Assembly (NCBI GenBank): GCA_965603115.1 | Contig: CBFDBT010000027.1 | Coordinates: forward strand, 1-21,930 | Source of the DNA: CBFDBT01 sp965603115 | GTDB taxonomy: Bacteria > Pseudomonadota > Alphaproteobacteria > Sphingomonadales > Kordiimonadaceae | DNA length: 21,930 nucleotides | Direction of reading: 5' to 3' | Part shown: positions 1 to 7,126 of the stretch, piece by piece | Numbering within the stretch: the stretch's first letter is position 1 | Layout: each line of letters opens with the position of its first letter | The notes under the pieces: model-generated | Database searches by the model: none | What the model was told of the DNA's origin: nothing | The model's input: the letters and a program-made list of their open reading frames with translations, nothing else | Position numbers and translations under genes: made by a program

Positions 1-67
1 TCAGATCCCGCAGCCTGCGAAATCTCAGAAATACTTCCCTTAATATTGCTCCAAATATTTCCATCAT

Positions 68-140
68 TTGAGCAAACTATATCATGGATAGTTAATTACT
101 TCAAAAAGTGTAGTTAGCTACTACCAATCTGAAACTATTT
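68..140 (+). promoter_or_regulatory. Putative promoter/operator upstream of the AhpD-fold gene
   Basis: The 199-base leader holds several copies of one half-site: AACTAT at 75-80 and ATAGTT at 88-93 form a perfect 6-base inverted repeat with a 7-base spacer, and AACTAT recurs at 133-138. GTAG-TTAG-CTAC near 112-123 is another small dyad. A weak -35 (TTGAGC, 68-73) and -10 (GTTAAT, 91-96) flank the first dyad at 17-base spacing, so a protein bound there would block the promoter. The regulator is not identifiable from the sequence. The rest of 1-199 shows no convincing gene. Confidence 0.3.
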
Positions 141-199
141 AAACATCCACGCTGTTTTTATTCTCTCCTCATTAACAACCACAAATAAGGAGAGAGGCC

Positions 200-793
200 A
201 TGCGCCCTTTTAAAATACATACACCAAATACACCTGACCAAGAAGCATCCCAAATCTTGGCAGCAACCAATGAGCAACTGGGATTAATACCAAATGTAAT
301 GGCCGTGATTGCTGAATCGACAACAGCTCTTACTGTCTTTACGCAACTCAATGCTGCTTTTTCAGCCAGTAGTTTTACAGCAACTGAACGGGAAGTTATA
401 CAGATTGCAGCCAGCGTAGAAAACGACGGTGATTACTGTGTCGCTGGGCATTCATCTTTTGCAAGCAAGCAAGATGTTCCAGCCCACATTGTTGCTGCCT
501 TGCGCGCGTTGAACCCTGTTGATGACCCTCGCCTAGAAGTGCTGGCTCAATTCACCAGAGACCTCATACGGGCTAGAGGAAAAGTTTCCCAAATAGACCT
601 CGTGCACTTCTTTGATGCCGGATTTACTCAAGCCCAAATGATAGAAGTTATCGTCGGTATATGCGTAAAAGTTTTTAGTAACTATGTCAGCAGTGCAACC
701 AGCACCCCGCTTGATGCCGCCTTTACGCCTTTTGCTTGGAGCAGCGAAGATAACGAGAGCGGCTATCTCACAGCCATAAACGTCTACCCCTAG
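200..793 (+). CDS. Carboxymuconolactone decarboxylase/AhpD-fold family protein with an altered CxxC
   Basis: This 197-residue protein belongs to the CMD/AhpD-like superfamily, small all-helical proteins that include peroxidase-related thiol enzymes. The recognisable segment is TEREVIQIAASVEN, followed by DYCVAGH at residues 78-84. In AhpD-like members the motif is E-x(2)-C-x-x-C-x(3)-H. Here E74, C80 and H84 are kept, but the position of the first Cys is Gly77, so the usual redox disulfide cannot form. The protein may therefore use a single Cys or do non-redox chemistry. The start is set by a strong AGGAGAG site 7-8 bases upstream. It is followed after 48 bases by a methyltransferase gene with an almost identical ribosome binding site, and the two probably form one transcript ending at 1947. 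The substrate is unknown. Confidence 0.8.
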   Translation: MRPFKIHTPNTPDQEASQILAATNEQLGLIPNVMAVIAESTTALTVFTQLNAAFSASSFTATEREVIQIAASVENDGDYCVAGHSSFASKQDVPAHIVAALRALNPVDDPRLEVLAQFTRDLIRARGKVSQIDLVHFFDAGFTQAQMIEVIVGICVKVFSNYVSSATSTPLDAAFTPFAWSSEDNESGYLTAINVYP

Positions 794-841
794 TCATGCG
801 CTAGGTAAATTTATTTCAAATCAAAATATTAGGAGAGAGAC

Positions 842-1897
842 ATGATACAAGAAACAACAACAGAAGGATTTGCAGGACAAGTGGTCACGGATGTGGCCGC
901 AGCCCTCTCAGGCGTTATGACCAATATTGGTCATAAGCTTGGACTTTATAAAGCCATGGCAGGCGCTGGTGCAATAAGCGCTTCTAACCTCGCGGCAAAA
1001 ACAGGTACCCATGAACGCTACGTTCGAGAATGGCTAAACAATCAAACCGCAGGCGGGTATATATTTTACGATAAATCTAATGCCACCTATATATTGCCCG
1101 ATGCACATGTACCCGTACTCGCAGACGAAGATAGCCCTGTTTTTCTAGTGCCGGCACTAGAGGTTGCGGCATCTCTATGGCACGATGAAGATAAGTTACT
1201 CGATATTTTTCGCTCTGGCGAAGGTTTACCGTGGGACAATCATCACCACAGGCTTTTCTGCGGCAGCGAAAGTTTATTCCGCCCCGGCTATCAAAGCTTT
1301 CTTGTTGCTGACTGGATCAGTGCTGTTGAAGGCTTAACAGAAAAACTTGAGGCTGGAGCGAAGGTCGCAGATGTTGGCTGTGGTCATGGTGCCTCAACCA
1401 TTTTAATGTCAAAAGCTTTTCCAAAGTCACGCTTTACTGGCTATGATCTGCACAGTGATTCTATCGCAACCGCAGACGATCGCGCAAATGTTGCTGGGGC
1501 CAACGGTAATCTGCAATTTGTTACCTCAAGTGCAAAGAACTACCGGGAAACGGGCTTTGACCTTATATGCTTTATGGATTGCCTGCATGACATGGGCGAT
1601 CCTGTAGGGGCTGCCAGACACGCAAAATCCGCCTTAAAGCCTGACGGCGTTGTCTTACTGGTAGAGCCCGCTGCGGGAGACTGTGTCAGTGAGAACATCA
1701 ACCCTGTTGGTCGCCTTTATTATGCAGCCTCTACTGCGGTTTGCACTCCCTGTTCGCTTTCACAAGAAGTCGGCGCCGGCCTTGGCGCACAGGCTGGTGA
1801 GAAAAAACTATCTGACGTTATGCTGGAAGCAGGCTTTTCATCACTAACCCGTGTTGCGGAGACACCATTTAATATTATCCTCGAAGCACGGATTTAA
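842..1897 (+). CDS. Class I SAM-dependent methyltransferase with N-terminal winged-helix domain (Rv2258c-like)
   Basis: This 351-residue protein has the two-part layout of Rv2258c-type methyltransferases. An N-terminal winged-helix dimerisation region spans about residues 20-95 (HKLGLYKAM, then LAAKTGTHERYVREWL). A Rossmann-fold catalytic domain follows from about 165. SAM motif I is VADVGCGHG at 175-183, the acidic motif II residue is D202 in GYDLH, and a later strand is DLICFMDCLHDM. It probably methylates a small molecule or natural-product-like substrate, since this domain pairing is shared with O-methyltransferases. The substrate cannot be read from sequence. The gene lies 48 bases after the AhpD-fold gene, has a good AGGAGAGA site, and is followed directly by a terminator, so the pair forms a closed unit. 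Confidence 0.85.
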   Translation: MIQETTTEGFAGQVVTDVAAALSGVMTNIGHKLGLYKAMAGAGAISASNLAAKTGTHERYVREWLNNQTAGGYIFYDKSNATYILPDAHVPVLADEDSPVFLVPALEVAASLWHDEDKLLDIFRSGEGLPWDNHHHRLFCGSESLFRPGYQSFLVADWISAVEGLTEKLEAGAKVADVGCGHGASTILMSKAFPKSRFTGYDLHSDSIATADDRANVAGANGNLQFVTSSAKNYRETGFDLICFMDCLHDMGDPVGAARHAKSALKPDGVVLLVEPAAGDCVSENINPVGRLYYAASTAVCTPCSLSQEVGAGLGAQAGEKKLSDVMLEAGFSSLTRVAETPFNIILEARI

Positions 1898-1903
1898 TAC
1901 ACT

Positions 1904-1947
1904 AAAAAAGCCCTGAAGAAATTTTCTACTTCGGGGCTTTTTCTTTT
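1904..1947 (+). terminator. Rho-independent terminator after the methyltransferase
   Basis: The arm AAAAAGCCCTGAAG (ending at 1918) pairs with CTTCGGGGCTTTTT (1929-1942) across a 10-base loop with a single T-G wobble, and a T-rich tail follows. The A-rich 5' arm means it could also work weakly on the opposite strand. Confidence 0.9.
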
Positions 1948-2005
1948 CAAACCAGCGCCTAAACCCAATGCAAATTTTGCTTTGTCAAATCCTGCATTGA
2001 ATTCT

Positions 2006-2030
2006 GCTGTAAATATTCATAGCCTACAGC
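2006..2030 (+). promoter_or_regulatory. Candidate operator upstream of matB
   Basis: GCTGTA at 2006-2011 and TACAGC at 2025-2030 are a perfect 6-base inverted repeat separated by 13 bases, lying 31 bases before the matB start. In rhizobia, mat genes are controlled by a GntR-type repressor (MatR) on a dyad operator. This dyad does not clearly match that operator and no regulator gene is in the window, so the role is only a suggestion. I see no convincing -35/-10 pair here. Confidence 0.25.
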
Positions 2031-2060
2031 CACAGCGAACCTTTCAGCTATGGATGTTTT

Positions 2061-3575
2061 ATGACCGGTAATTTATTTTCCACCATCGAAGCCAGCATCA
2101 CGGATCCCGATAGTGTTTTCATCAAAACACCCGACGGTGAGACTTATAGCTACGGCGATATGCTCGAGCATAGTGCGCGCTACGCTAATGCATTAACGAG
2201 CTTTGGGGTAACCGTGGGCGACAGGGTGGCAGTGCAAGCGGATAAAAGCGCAGATGTGCTTTTCCTCTATCTTGGATGTCTGCGCATGGGCGCGATTTAT
2301 CTACCGCTAAACACTGACTATACGGCCAGCGAAATTGCCTATTTCTTGAGCGACGCCAAACCGGCTCTTTGTGTGTGCAAACCCTCCGCCAAAGACGCAT
2401 TTGACAGCATTGCAAAAGACACAGACGTGAAATGTGTGGAAACACTCGACGCTGATGGCGCAGGCAGTTTGCCCAAACTTGCAGCAAAGGCATCTCCTTC
2501 GTTTGCAACAGTTGCCATGGCTAAAGACGATCTTGCCGCTATTCTTTATACATCGGGCACCACGGGGCGCTCGAAAGGTGCGATGTTAAGCCACGAAAAT
2601 TTGCGTTCCAACGCGCTGACACTGGTTACATACTGGCGCTTTACGGCTGATGACATCTTGCTGCACCCCTTGCCAATATTTCACACACACGGCCTTTTTG
2701 TCGCGACCAATACCGTGCTGTTATCAGGCGGTGCTATAATGCTCTTGCCCAAGTTTGATGTGGGTGAAATGATAAAACAAATGCCAAATTGCACGGTGAT
2801 GATGGGCGTGCCGACCCACTATCTGCGCTTGCTGGCGTCTGATGCTTTCACCAAAGACTGTGCAAAATCAATGCGCTTGTTTATATCAGGTTCCGCGCCG
2901 CTTTCAGCCGATACCCATAAAGATTTTGCAACGCGATCAGGTCATGCGATCTTGGAGCGTTACGGCATGACAGAGACCAACATGATTACGTCCAACCCAT
3001 ATGACGGCGAGCGCGTTGCGGGCACGGTTGGTTTGCCGCTGCCCGACATTGCTGTGCGTATTGCAGGCGCTGACACAGGCAAAATTTTACCCCAAGGCGA
3101 GATCGGCATCATCGAAGTTAAAGGGCCCAACGTCTTTAAAGGCTACTGGCAAATGCCCGACAAAACGGCGGCGGAATTTCGCGTTGATGGCTATTTCATC
3201 ACCGGTGATATGGGCCAAATTGATGCGCGGGGTTATGTCAGCATCGTCGGGCGCGAGAAAGACCTGATTATATCCGGCGGGCTCAACGTTTACCCTGCTG
3301 AAATTGAAGGCGCGCTGGATGCCATCCATGGCATCACGGAAAGCGCGGTGATCGGCCTACCCCACCCTGATTTTGGCGAAGCGGTGACGGCTGTTGTCGC
3401 ACTGGCTGAGGGTGCAACTCTTGATGAGCAAAGCATAAGGGATGCGCTAGGCAAAGACCTTGCTACTTTTAAAGTGCCAAAGCGGGTGATTTTCCTCGAC
3501 GCCCTGCCACGCAATACAATGGGCAAAATCCAGAAAAAAGCCATGCGGGAAAGCTATAAAGAGCTTTATGACTAG
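2061..3575 (+). CDS. matB: Malonyl-CoA synthetase (malonate-CoA ligase)
   Basis: The product activates malonate to malonyl-CoA with ATP and CoA in the cytoplasm. At 504 residues it has the length of rhizobial MatB and resembles it along its whole length. It is an ANL-superfamily adenylating enzyme: the ATP-binding loop YTSGTTGRSKG is at 163-173, PIFHTHGLFVATN at about 205-217, the A5 motif YGMTETNM at 301-308, TGD at 381-383, the hinge region near GREKD (397-401), and the C-terminal PRNTMGK at 483-489 carrying the catalytic Lys489 that closes over the adenylate. The start is ATG at 2061 behind a weak GGATG site. It stands alone after a terminator, without the malonyl-CoA decarboxylase (matA) or transporter (matC) often found beside it. 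The next real gene downstream is a ThDP enzyme. Confidence 0.93.
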   Translation: MTGNLFSTIEASITDPDSVFIKTPDGETYSYGDMLEHSARYANALTSFGVTVGDRVAVQADKSADVLFLYLGCLRMGAIYLPLNTDYTASEIAYFLSDAKPALCVCKPSAKDAFDSIAKDTDVKCVETLDADGAGSLPKLAAKASPSFATVAMAKDDLAAILYTSGTTGRSKGAMLSHENLRSNALTLVTYWRFTADDILLHPLPIFHTHGLFVATNTVLLSGGAIMLLPKFDVGEMIKQMPNCTVMMGVPTHYLRLLASDAFTKDCAKSMRLFISGSAPLSADTHKDFATRSGHAILERYGMTETNMITSNPYDGERVAGTVGLPLPDIAVRIAGADTGKILPQGEIGIIEVKGPNVFKGYWQMPDKTAAEFRVDGYFITGDMGQIDARGYVSIVGREKDLIISGGLNVYPAEIEGALDAIHGITESAVIGLPHPDFGEAVTAVVALAEGATLDEQSIRDALGKDLATFKVPKRVIFLDALPRNTMGKIQKKAMRESYKELYD

Positions 3576-3584
3576 TGGCACAAA

Positions 3585-3661
3585 ACCACTGTAGTACAGT
3601 TGGTAGAGGACATCATTCGTGAACTTCGGGTCGCCAAGTTCAAATCCTGTCAGCGGCACCA
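3585..3661 (+). pseudogene. Degenerate tRNA-Thr(CGU)-like sequence
   Basis: Ten bases after matB lies a 77-base tRNA-like stretch. It has a D-loop-like AGTTGGTAGAG, the anticodon-loop sequence TTCGTGA (CGT in anticodon position), the T-loop signature GTTCAAATC and an encoded CCA end. The stems are broken. Acceptor ACCACTG against CAGCGGC has two mismatches (A-C at 1 and 4), the anticodon stem CATCA/ACTTC pairs hardly at all, the T stem has two mismatches, and there is one extra base between the anticodon and T arms. An intact tRNA-Thr would begin GCCGCTG. I read it as a decayed duplicate rather than a working tRNA. A tRNA-derived RNA, or an attachment-site scar left by an element, is possible. 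Confidence 0.6.
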
Positions 3662-3715
3662 GCATATAATATCTGGCAAAAATATCTAAACTGCTTTAAA
3701 TAATTTGGAGGCCAA

Positions 3716-3775
3716 ATGTGGCGCGTAAAAAAGCTCAAGGGGAACAAAGATGAATGGCGGCGATGCACTGATTAA
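3716..3775 (+). other. Possible 19-codon leader ORF overlapping the ThDP-enzyme start
   Basis: An ATG at 3716 follows a strong GGAGG site (3707-3711) at a 4-base spacing. It opens a frame of 19 codons (MWRVKKLKGNKDEWRRCTD) ending at 3775, inside and out of frame with the downstream gene that starts at 3750. The Shine-Dalgarno sits within TTTGG-AGG-CCAAA, a small palindrome at 3704-3716. It could couple or tune translation of the ThDP enzyme, or be chance. Confidence 0.25.
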
Positions 3776-5336
3776 AACACTGGAAGATGCTGGCGTAGAG
3801 GTTTGCTTTACCAATCCCGGCACATCTGAAATGCATATGGTGGGCGCGCTTGACGCATCAACAAAAATGCGGCCAATTCTAGTGCTTTTTGAAGGCGTAG
3901 CCTCTGGCGCTGCTGATGGCTATGCCCGCATGGCAGAAAAACCAGCCGCCACGCTGTTGCATCTTGGGCCGGGTCTGGCTAACGCCATGGCAAATCTCCA
4001 TAATGCCCGCCGTGCCTTTTCACCGGTTATCAATATTATTGGCGACCACGCGGTTGACCATATCAAGTTTGATACACCGCTCACCTCAGACGTTAAGGCT
4101 TATGCCTCCGCTTGCTCGCACTATACGCACAATTCCCGCTCGTCAGAGCTAATTGCAGAAGACGCTGCCAAGGTGGCTGCTGCGGCCATGTCCAAGCGCG
4201 GACAAATATCAACACTTATTACCCACGCCGACCACGCGTGGGGACCAGCCTCAAGCGCTGCGCCACTGCCCGCCATTGACGCAGCTGAAATTCCCGGCTC
4301 GCAAACCATTGATATGGTCGCAAAAACTATCAAAGACAAAGGCGGCAAAGCCATGCTGCTTGTCTCCGGTAACGGTCTCTACGGTGAAGGCCTCGAAGCT
4401 GTTGGTCGCATTTTTAAAGCAACAGGTGTTCGCGCAGTTGCCGAATCTTTCCCTGCGCGCATGGAACGCGGCGCGGGCACAGTGCCCTTACAGCGCATGC
4501 CCTATTTCCCTGAAGACCTTCGCGCATTCCTAAACGGAACCGAAACGATTATTTTAGTAGGCGGCAAAGCACCAACATCCTTCTTTTCCTATGAGGGGCA
4601 AGAAAGTGTCTGCGTACCTGAAGGTACCGAGGTTATTACCTTAGCGGCCGAAGAAGAAAATATCAGAGGTAGCTTAAAGGCTCTAGCTGATGCACTGGGC
4701 GCGAGCGAACCACTTAGTGACCTTACACCCGCGCAAACCATACCGCCCCAGAGCGGCAAATTAACCCTGATGGGTATTGCCTCAACGGTTAATCGTCACT
4801 TGCCTGAAGATGCCATTGTCAGTGATGAAAGCTGCACATCAGGCGCAGCGCTTTACCCTGCTACAACTGGTGCTGCCAAACATAACTGGCTCACGCTCAC
4901 TGGTGGCTCTATTGGCCAAGGCCTGCCGCTAGCTGTGGGTGCGGCTGTTGCCCGACCAGACCAAAAAGTCGTATGTTTGCATGGTGATGGCGGCGCGATG
5001 TATACGCTGCAAGCGCTTTGGACCCAAGCGCGGGAAAAGCTGGATGTTGTCACCGTAATTTTTGCCAACAAGCGCTACTGCATTTTAGAAATTGAAGCCA
5101 TGCGCACAGGCATTGCCGAAGGCGCAAGCCCAGATATTGGCGCCATGACCGAGCTCAGCAACCCAGATCTTGACTGGGTGGCGCTGGCAACCGGCATGGG
5201 TGTTCCGGCCACCAAGGCTGAAACAGCTGAAGAATTTGAAGCGCAGTTTAAAGCCGCAATAGGGGGCAAAGGCCCATACTTAATCGAAGCGGTAATTGAT
5301 CCTGTATCTGGCGGTGTTGACTGGGCCAGCGACTAA
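3750..5336 (+). CDS. ThDP-dependent enzyme of the acetolactate synthase large subunit / MdlC-like family
   Basis: This 528-residue protein has the three-domain layout of ThDP-dependent decarboxylases and synthases. The pyrimidine-binding domain opens with TNPGTSEMH and carries the conserved catalytic Glu48 (VLFEGVASGAADGYARM). The central domain lies at about 185-330. The pyrophosphate-binding domain has GDG at 412-414 and Asn440 (FANKRY), 27 residues after Asp413, the usual spacing of the metal-binding motif. It groups by eye with the acetolactate-synthase-like and benzoylformate-decarboxylase-like proteins of proteobacteria, not with biosynthetic IlvB, and no small regulatory subunit gene is adjacent. 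The start is ATG 3750 behind AGGGGA, which gives the typical MNGGDALIKTL family N-terminus. The reaction is probably decarboxylation or ligation of a 2-oxo acid. Nearness to matB hints at short-chain dicarboxylate metabolism, which is inference. Confidence 0.8.
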   Translation: MNGGDALIKTLEDAGVEVCFTNPGTSEMHMVGALDASTKMRPILVLFEGVASGAADGYARMAEKPAATLLHLGPGLANAMANLHNARRAFSPVINIIGDHAVDHIKFDTPLTSDVKAYASACSHYTHNSRSSELIAEDAAKVAAAAMSKRGQISTLITHADHAWGPASSAAPLPAIDAAEIPGSQTIDMVAKTIKDKGGKAMLLVSGNGLYGEGLEAVGRIFKATGVRAVAESFPARMERGAGTVPLQRMPYFPEDLRAFLNGTETIILVGGKAPTSFFSYEGQESVCVPEGTEVITLAAEEENIRGSLKALADALGASEPLSDLTPAQTIPPQSGKLTLMGIASTVNRHLPEDAIVSDESCTSGAALYPATTGAAKHNWLTLTGGSIGQGLPLAVGAAVARPDQKVVCLHGDGGAMYTLQALWTQAREKLDVVTVIFANKRYCILEIEAMRTGIAEGASPDIGAMTELSNPDLDWVALATGMGVPATKAETAEEFEAQFKAAIGGKGPYLIEAVIDPVSGGVDWASD

Positions 5337-7096
5337 AGCGCTAGCTCAGCCGCAATCCACTCTTCGATCTGCTCTCTTAACAACCAAAGCGGAACCACAC
5401 CATTTTTAAGCATGATGGTGTGGAATTTCTTTAGGTCAAATTTCTCTCCCAGAGCATCTCTCGCTTGTTGACGCAGGGCAAATATTTCAAGAGCACCGGA
5501 ATCATAGCTGGTGAGTTGCGCTGGAATAGCCGCCATTCTATCCATCATATCTATGCCTTGTTGTCCCTGCATGCGCCCTGAGGCTGCGAGAAAAGCATGG
5601 GTTTTTTCTGGCGACCACCCAAGGACATGCAAGCCAGTGTCGGTTACCATGCCGCGGGCGGGCCATGCCCGGCGGCTGATTTTGGCAAACTCGGTTTGAT
5701 AAACACCCATCTCTTCACTCAGGGCCTCGGAATATCGTGCCCAGCCTTCTGTAAAGGCTGAATAAGAAAATAAACGCTGAACAGGGTGAAGTTCCGTCTG
5801 GTCCTGCACTAAGGCGATTTGCATATGATGTCCGGGAAAGCCTTCATGAACCGAAAGAATTTCTGCGCCGCCTTTGGTCGTACTGTCAAGTCGTGTGGGG
5901 TCATAGCGAAAAATACCATTTCTATCTGGCCCACCGCGCTCATAACTACCACTGCGCCCCGTACCTATTAAATGATCAGGATAAGGTTTGATGTCCAATT
6001 GTGTTTTTGGCATAGCGGCAAATGTATCTGGGCTCGCCGCGACAACACGAGCGACCACGGCTTCAAAAAAGCTATGCATTTCTTCTACTGTTTTAAAGTG
6101 GTTTTCAGGATCGTCATTAACCCGTTTTAAAATCGCAGCCATGTCATCAATGCCGTAAACCTCATTACCAAGTCTTACTACATCCTCTGCATAATTTTTG
6201 ACCGTCTCAGCGCCGACATCATGCACTTTTTGCGCGGGCCACTTTAGGCTGGTATAGCCGCGATAAAGCGCTTTGTAACAAGCCGCACCATCTGGGTTCA
6301 CAGCGATTGAGCGACTGTCTCGCGCTTGCGGTAAATATTCATCCTTTAAAAACTGACTGTAAACCTGCATAGCTGGCAGCAGCTTTTCTTTTATCACGTC
6401 GGAAAAAGCAGCTTTAAAGTCTTCGTCTGTATCCCTTGTAGCGGGATCAAAAAGCGGAGATTTATCATCCGGCGTTGCGAGTAGCCCATCTAATTGAGCG
6501 ATCACACGGCGCACAACAACCTTTGGTGCTGAATATCCCTGCTCTAAGCCTTGCCTTAAATTGACAGTCTCTTGGGTAAAATAATCGCCAATTTTTCTCC
6601 AGCGGTCGAGCGCTTGACTGCGGAATATATCAGTGCCCACAGGTTGGTATTTAGCTAATCTGACTATTGAGCTATGGAATCCCCCCATATGGTTAATATC
6701 CCACAAGGACTTTTTACAAACGCGCTTGCCAATGTCAGCCTCTAAATTCTCCTGCATTTGCGCGTATAAAATACCTTCTGGTACTCCTTTGAGCGATGCA
6801 TAATCAACAGATAAAAGACGCTTTAAAAATTCATCTTCTTTAACTTGCCAATCACTAACGGCTGACAAGCTGTTATCAAAAACAGTATCGTGATGATCCA
6901 CTTTATAATTCTGGTAATAGCCTATATATGGATTTCGTGCCTTTATTGCCGCCAGATAATCATCGGCAAGGGCGATAACGGCAACTCTCGATGGCTCGTA
7001 TGTTTCTGAGTTAGTTTTAGCTAATGGCTCACAGGCAGCAACGATAAAACATGATGCTAATAAAAATGGTTTAATATTTGTTGTTAAAAGTCTCAT
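5333..7096 (-). CDS. DUF885 family lipoprotein, putative zinc peptidase
   Basis: The product is a 587-residue exported lipoprotein of the DUF885 family, a group of predicted metallopeptidases. The N-terminus MRLLTTNIKPFLLASCFIVAAC is a lipoprotein signal, with lipobox VAAC and acylated Cys22. The hallmark HEGFPGHH is at 417-424, and the likely third zinc ligand, Glu450, is in TEGWARY, so the gluzincin-like site is complete. ATG at 7096 was preferred over an in-frame TTG at 7111 because it gives a clean signal peptide and has GGGGTG upstream. It is last in a minus-strand group after the MscS gene, 30 bases away. Its stop overlaps the stop of the convergent ThDP-enzyme gene by 4 bases (5333-5336). 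The substrate is unknown. Confidence 0.88.
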   Translation of the reverse strand: MRLLTTNIKPFLLASCFIVAACEPLAKTNSETYEPSRVAVIALADDYLAAIKARNPYIGYYQNYKVDHHDTVFDNSLSAVSDWQVKEDEFLKRLLSVDYASLKGVPEGILYAQMQENLEADIGKRVCKKSLWDINHMGGFHSSIVRLAKYQPVGTDIFRSQALDRWRKIGDYFTQETVNLRQGLEQGYSAPKVVVRRVIAQLDGLLATPDDKSPLFDPATRDTDEDFKAAFSDVIKEKLLPAMQVYSQFLKDEYLPQARDSRSIAVNPDGAACYKALYRGYTSLKWPAQKVHDVGAETVKNYAEDVVRLGNEVYGIDDMAAILKRVNDDPENHFKTVEEMHSFFEAVVARVVAASPDTFAAMPKTQLDIKPYPDHLIGTGRSGSYERGGPDRNGIFRYDPTRLDSTTKGGAEILSVHEGFPGHHMQIALVQDQTELHPVQRLFSYSAFTEGWARYSEALSEEMGVYQTEFAKISRRAWPARGMVTDTGLHVLGWSPEKTHAFLAASGRMQGQQGIDMMDRMAAIPAQLTSYDSGALEIFALRQQARDALGEKFDLKKFHTIMLKNGVVPLWLLREQIEEWIAAELAL

Positions 7097-7126
7097 AACG
7101 GCACACCCCAATTTAAATTTTATCTC

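Noticed and set aside
1..67. Minus-strand frame from ATG at 67 running off the left edge (MMEIFGAILREVFLRFRR...)
   Set aside because: Only about 22 codons are visible, with no Shine-Dalgarno. It could be the start of a divergent gene but cannot be supported.
4153..4533. 126-codon plus-strand frame within the ThDP enzyme
   Set aside because: Out-of-frame shadow of a gene with intact ThDP motifs; no recognisable domain.
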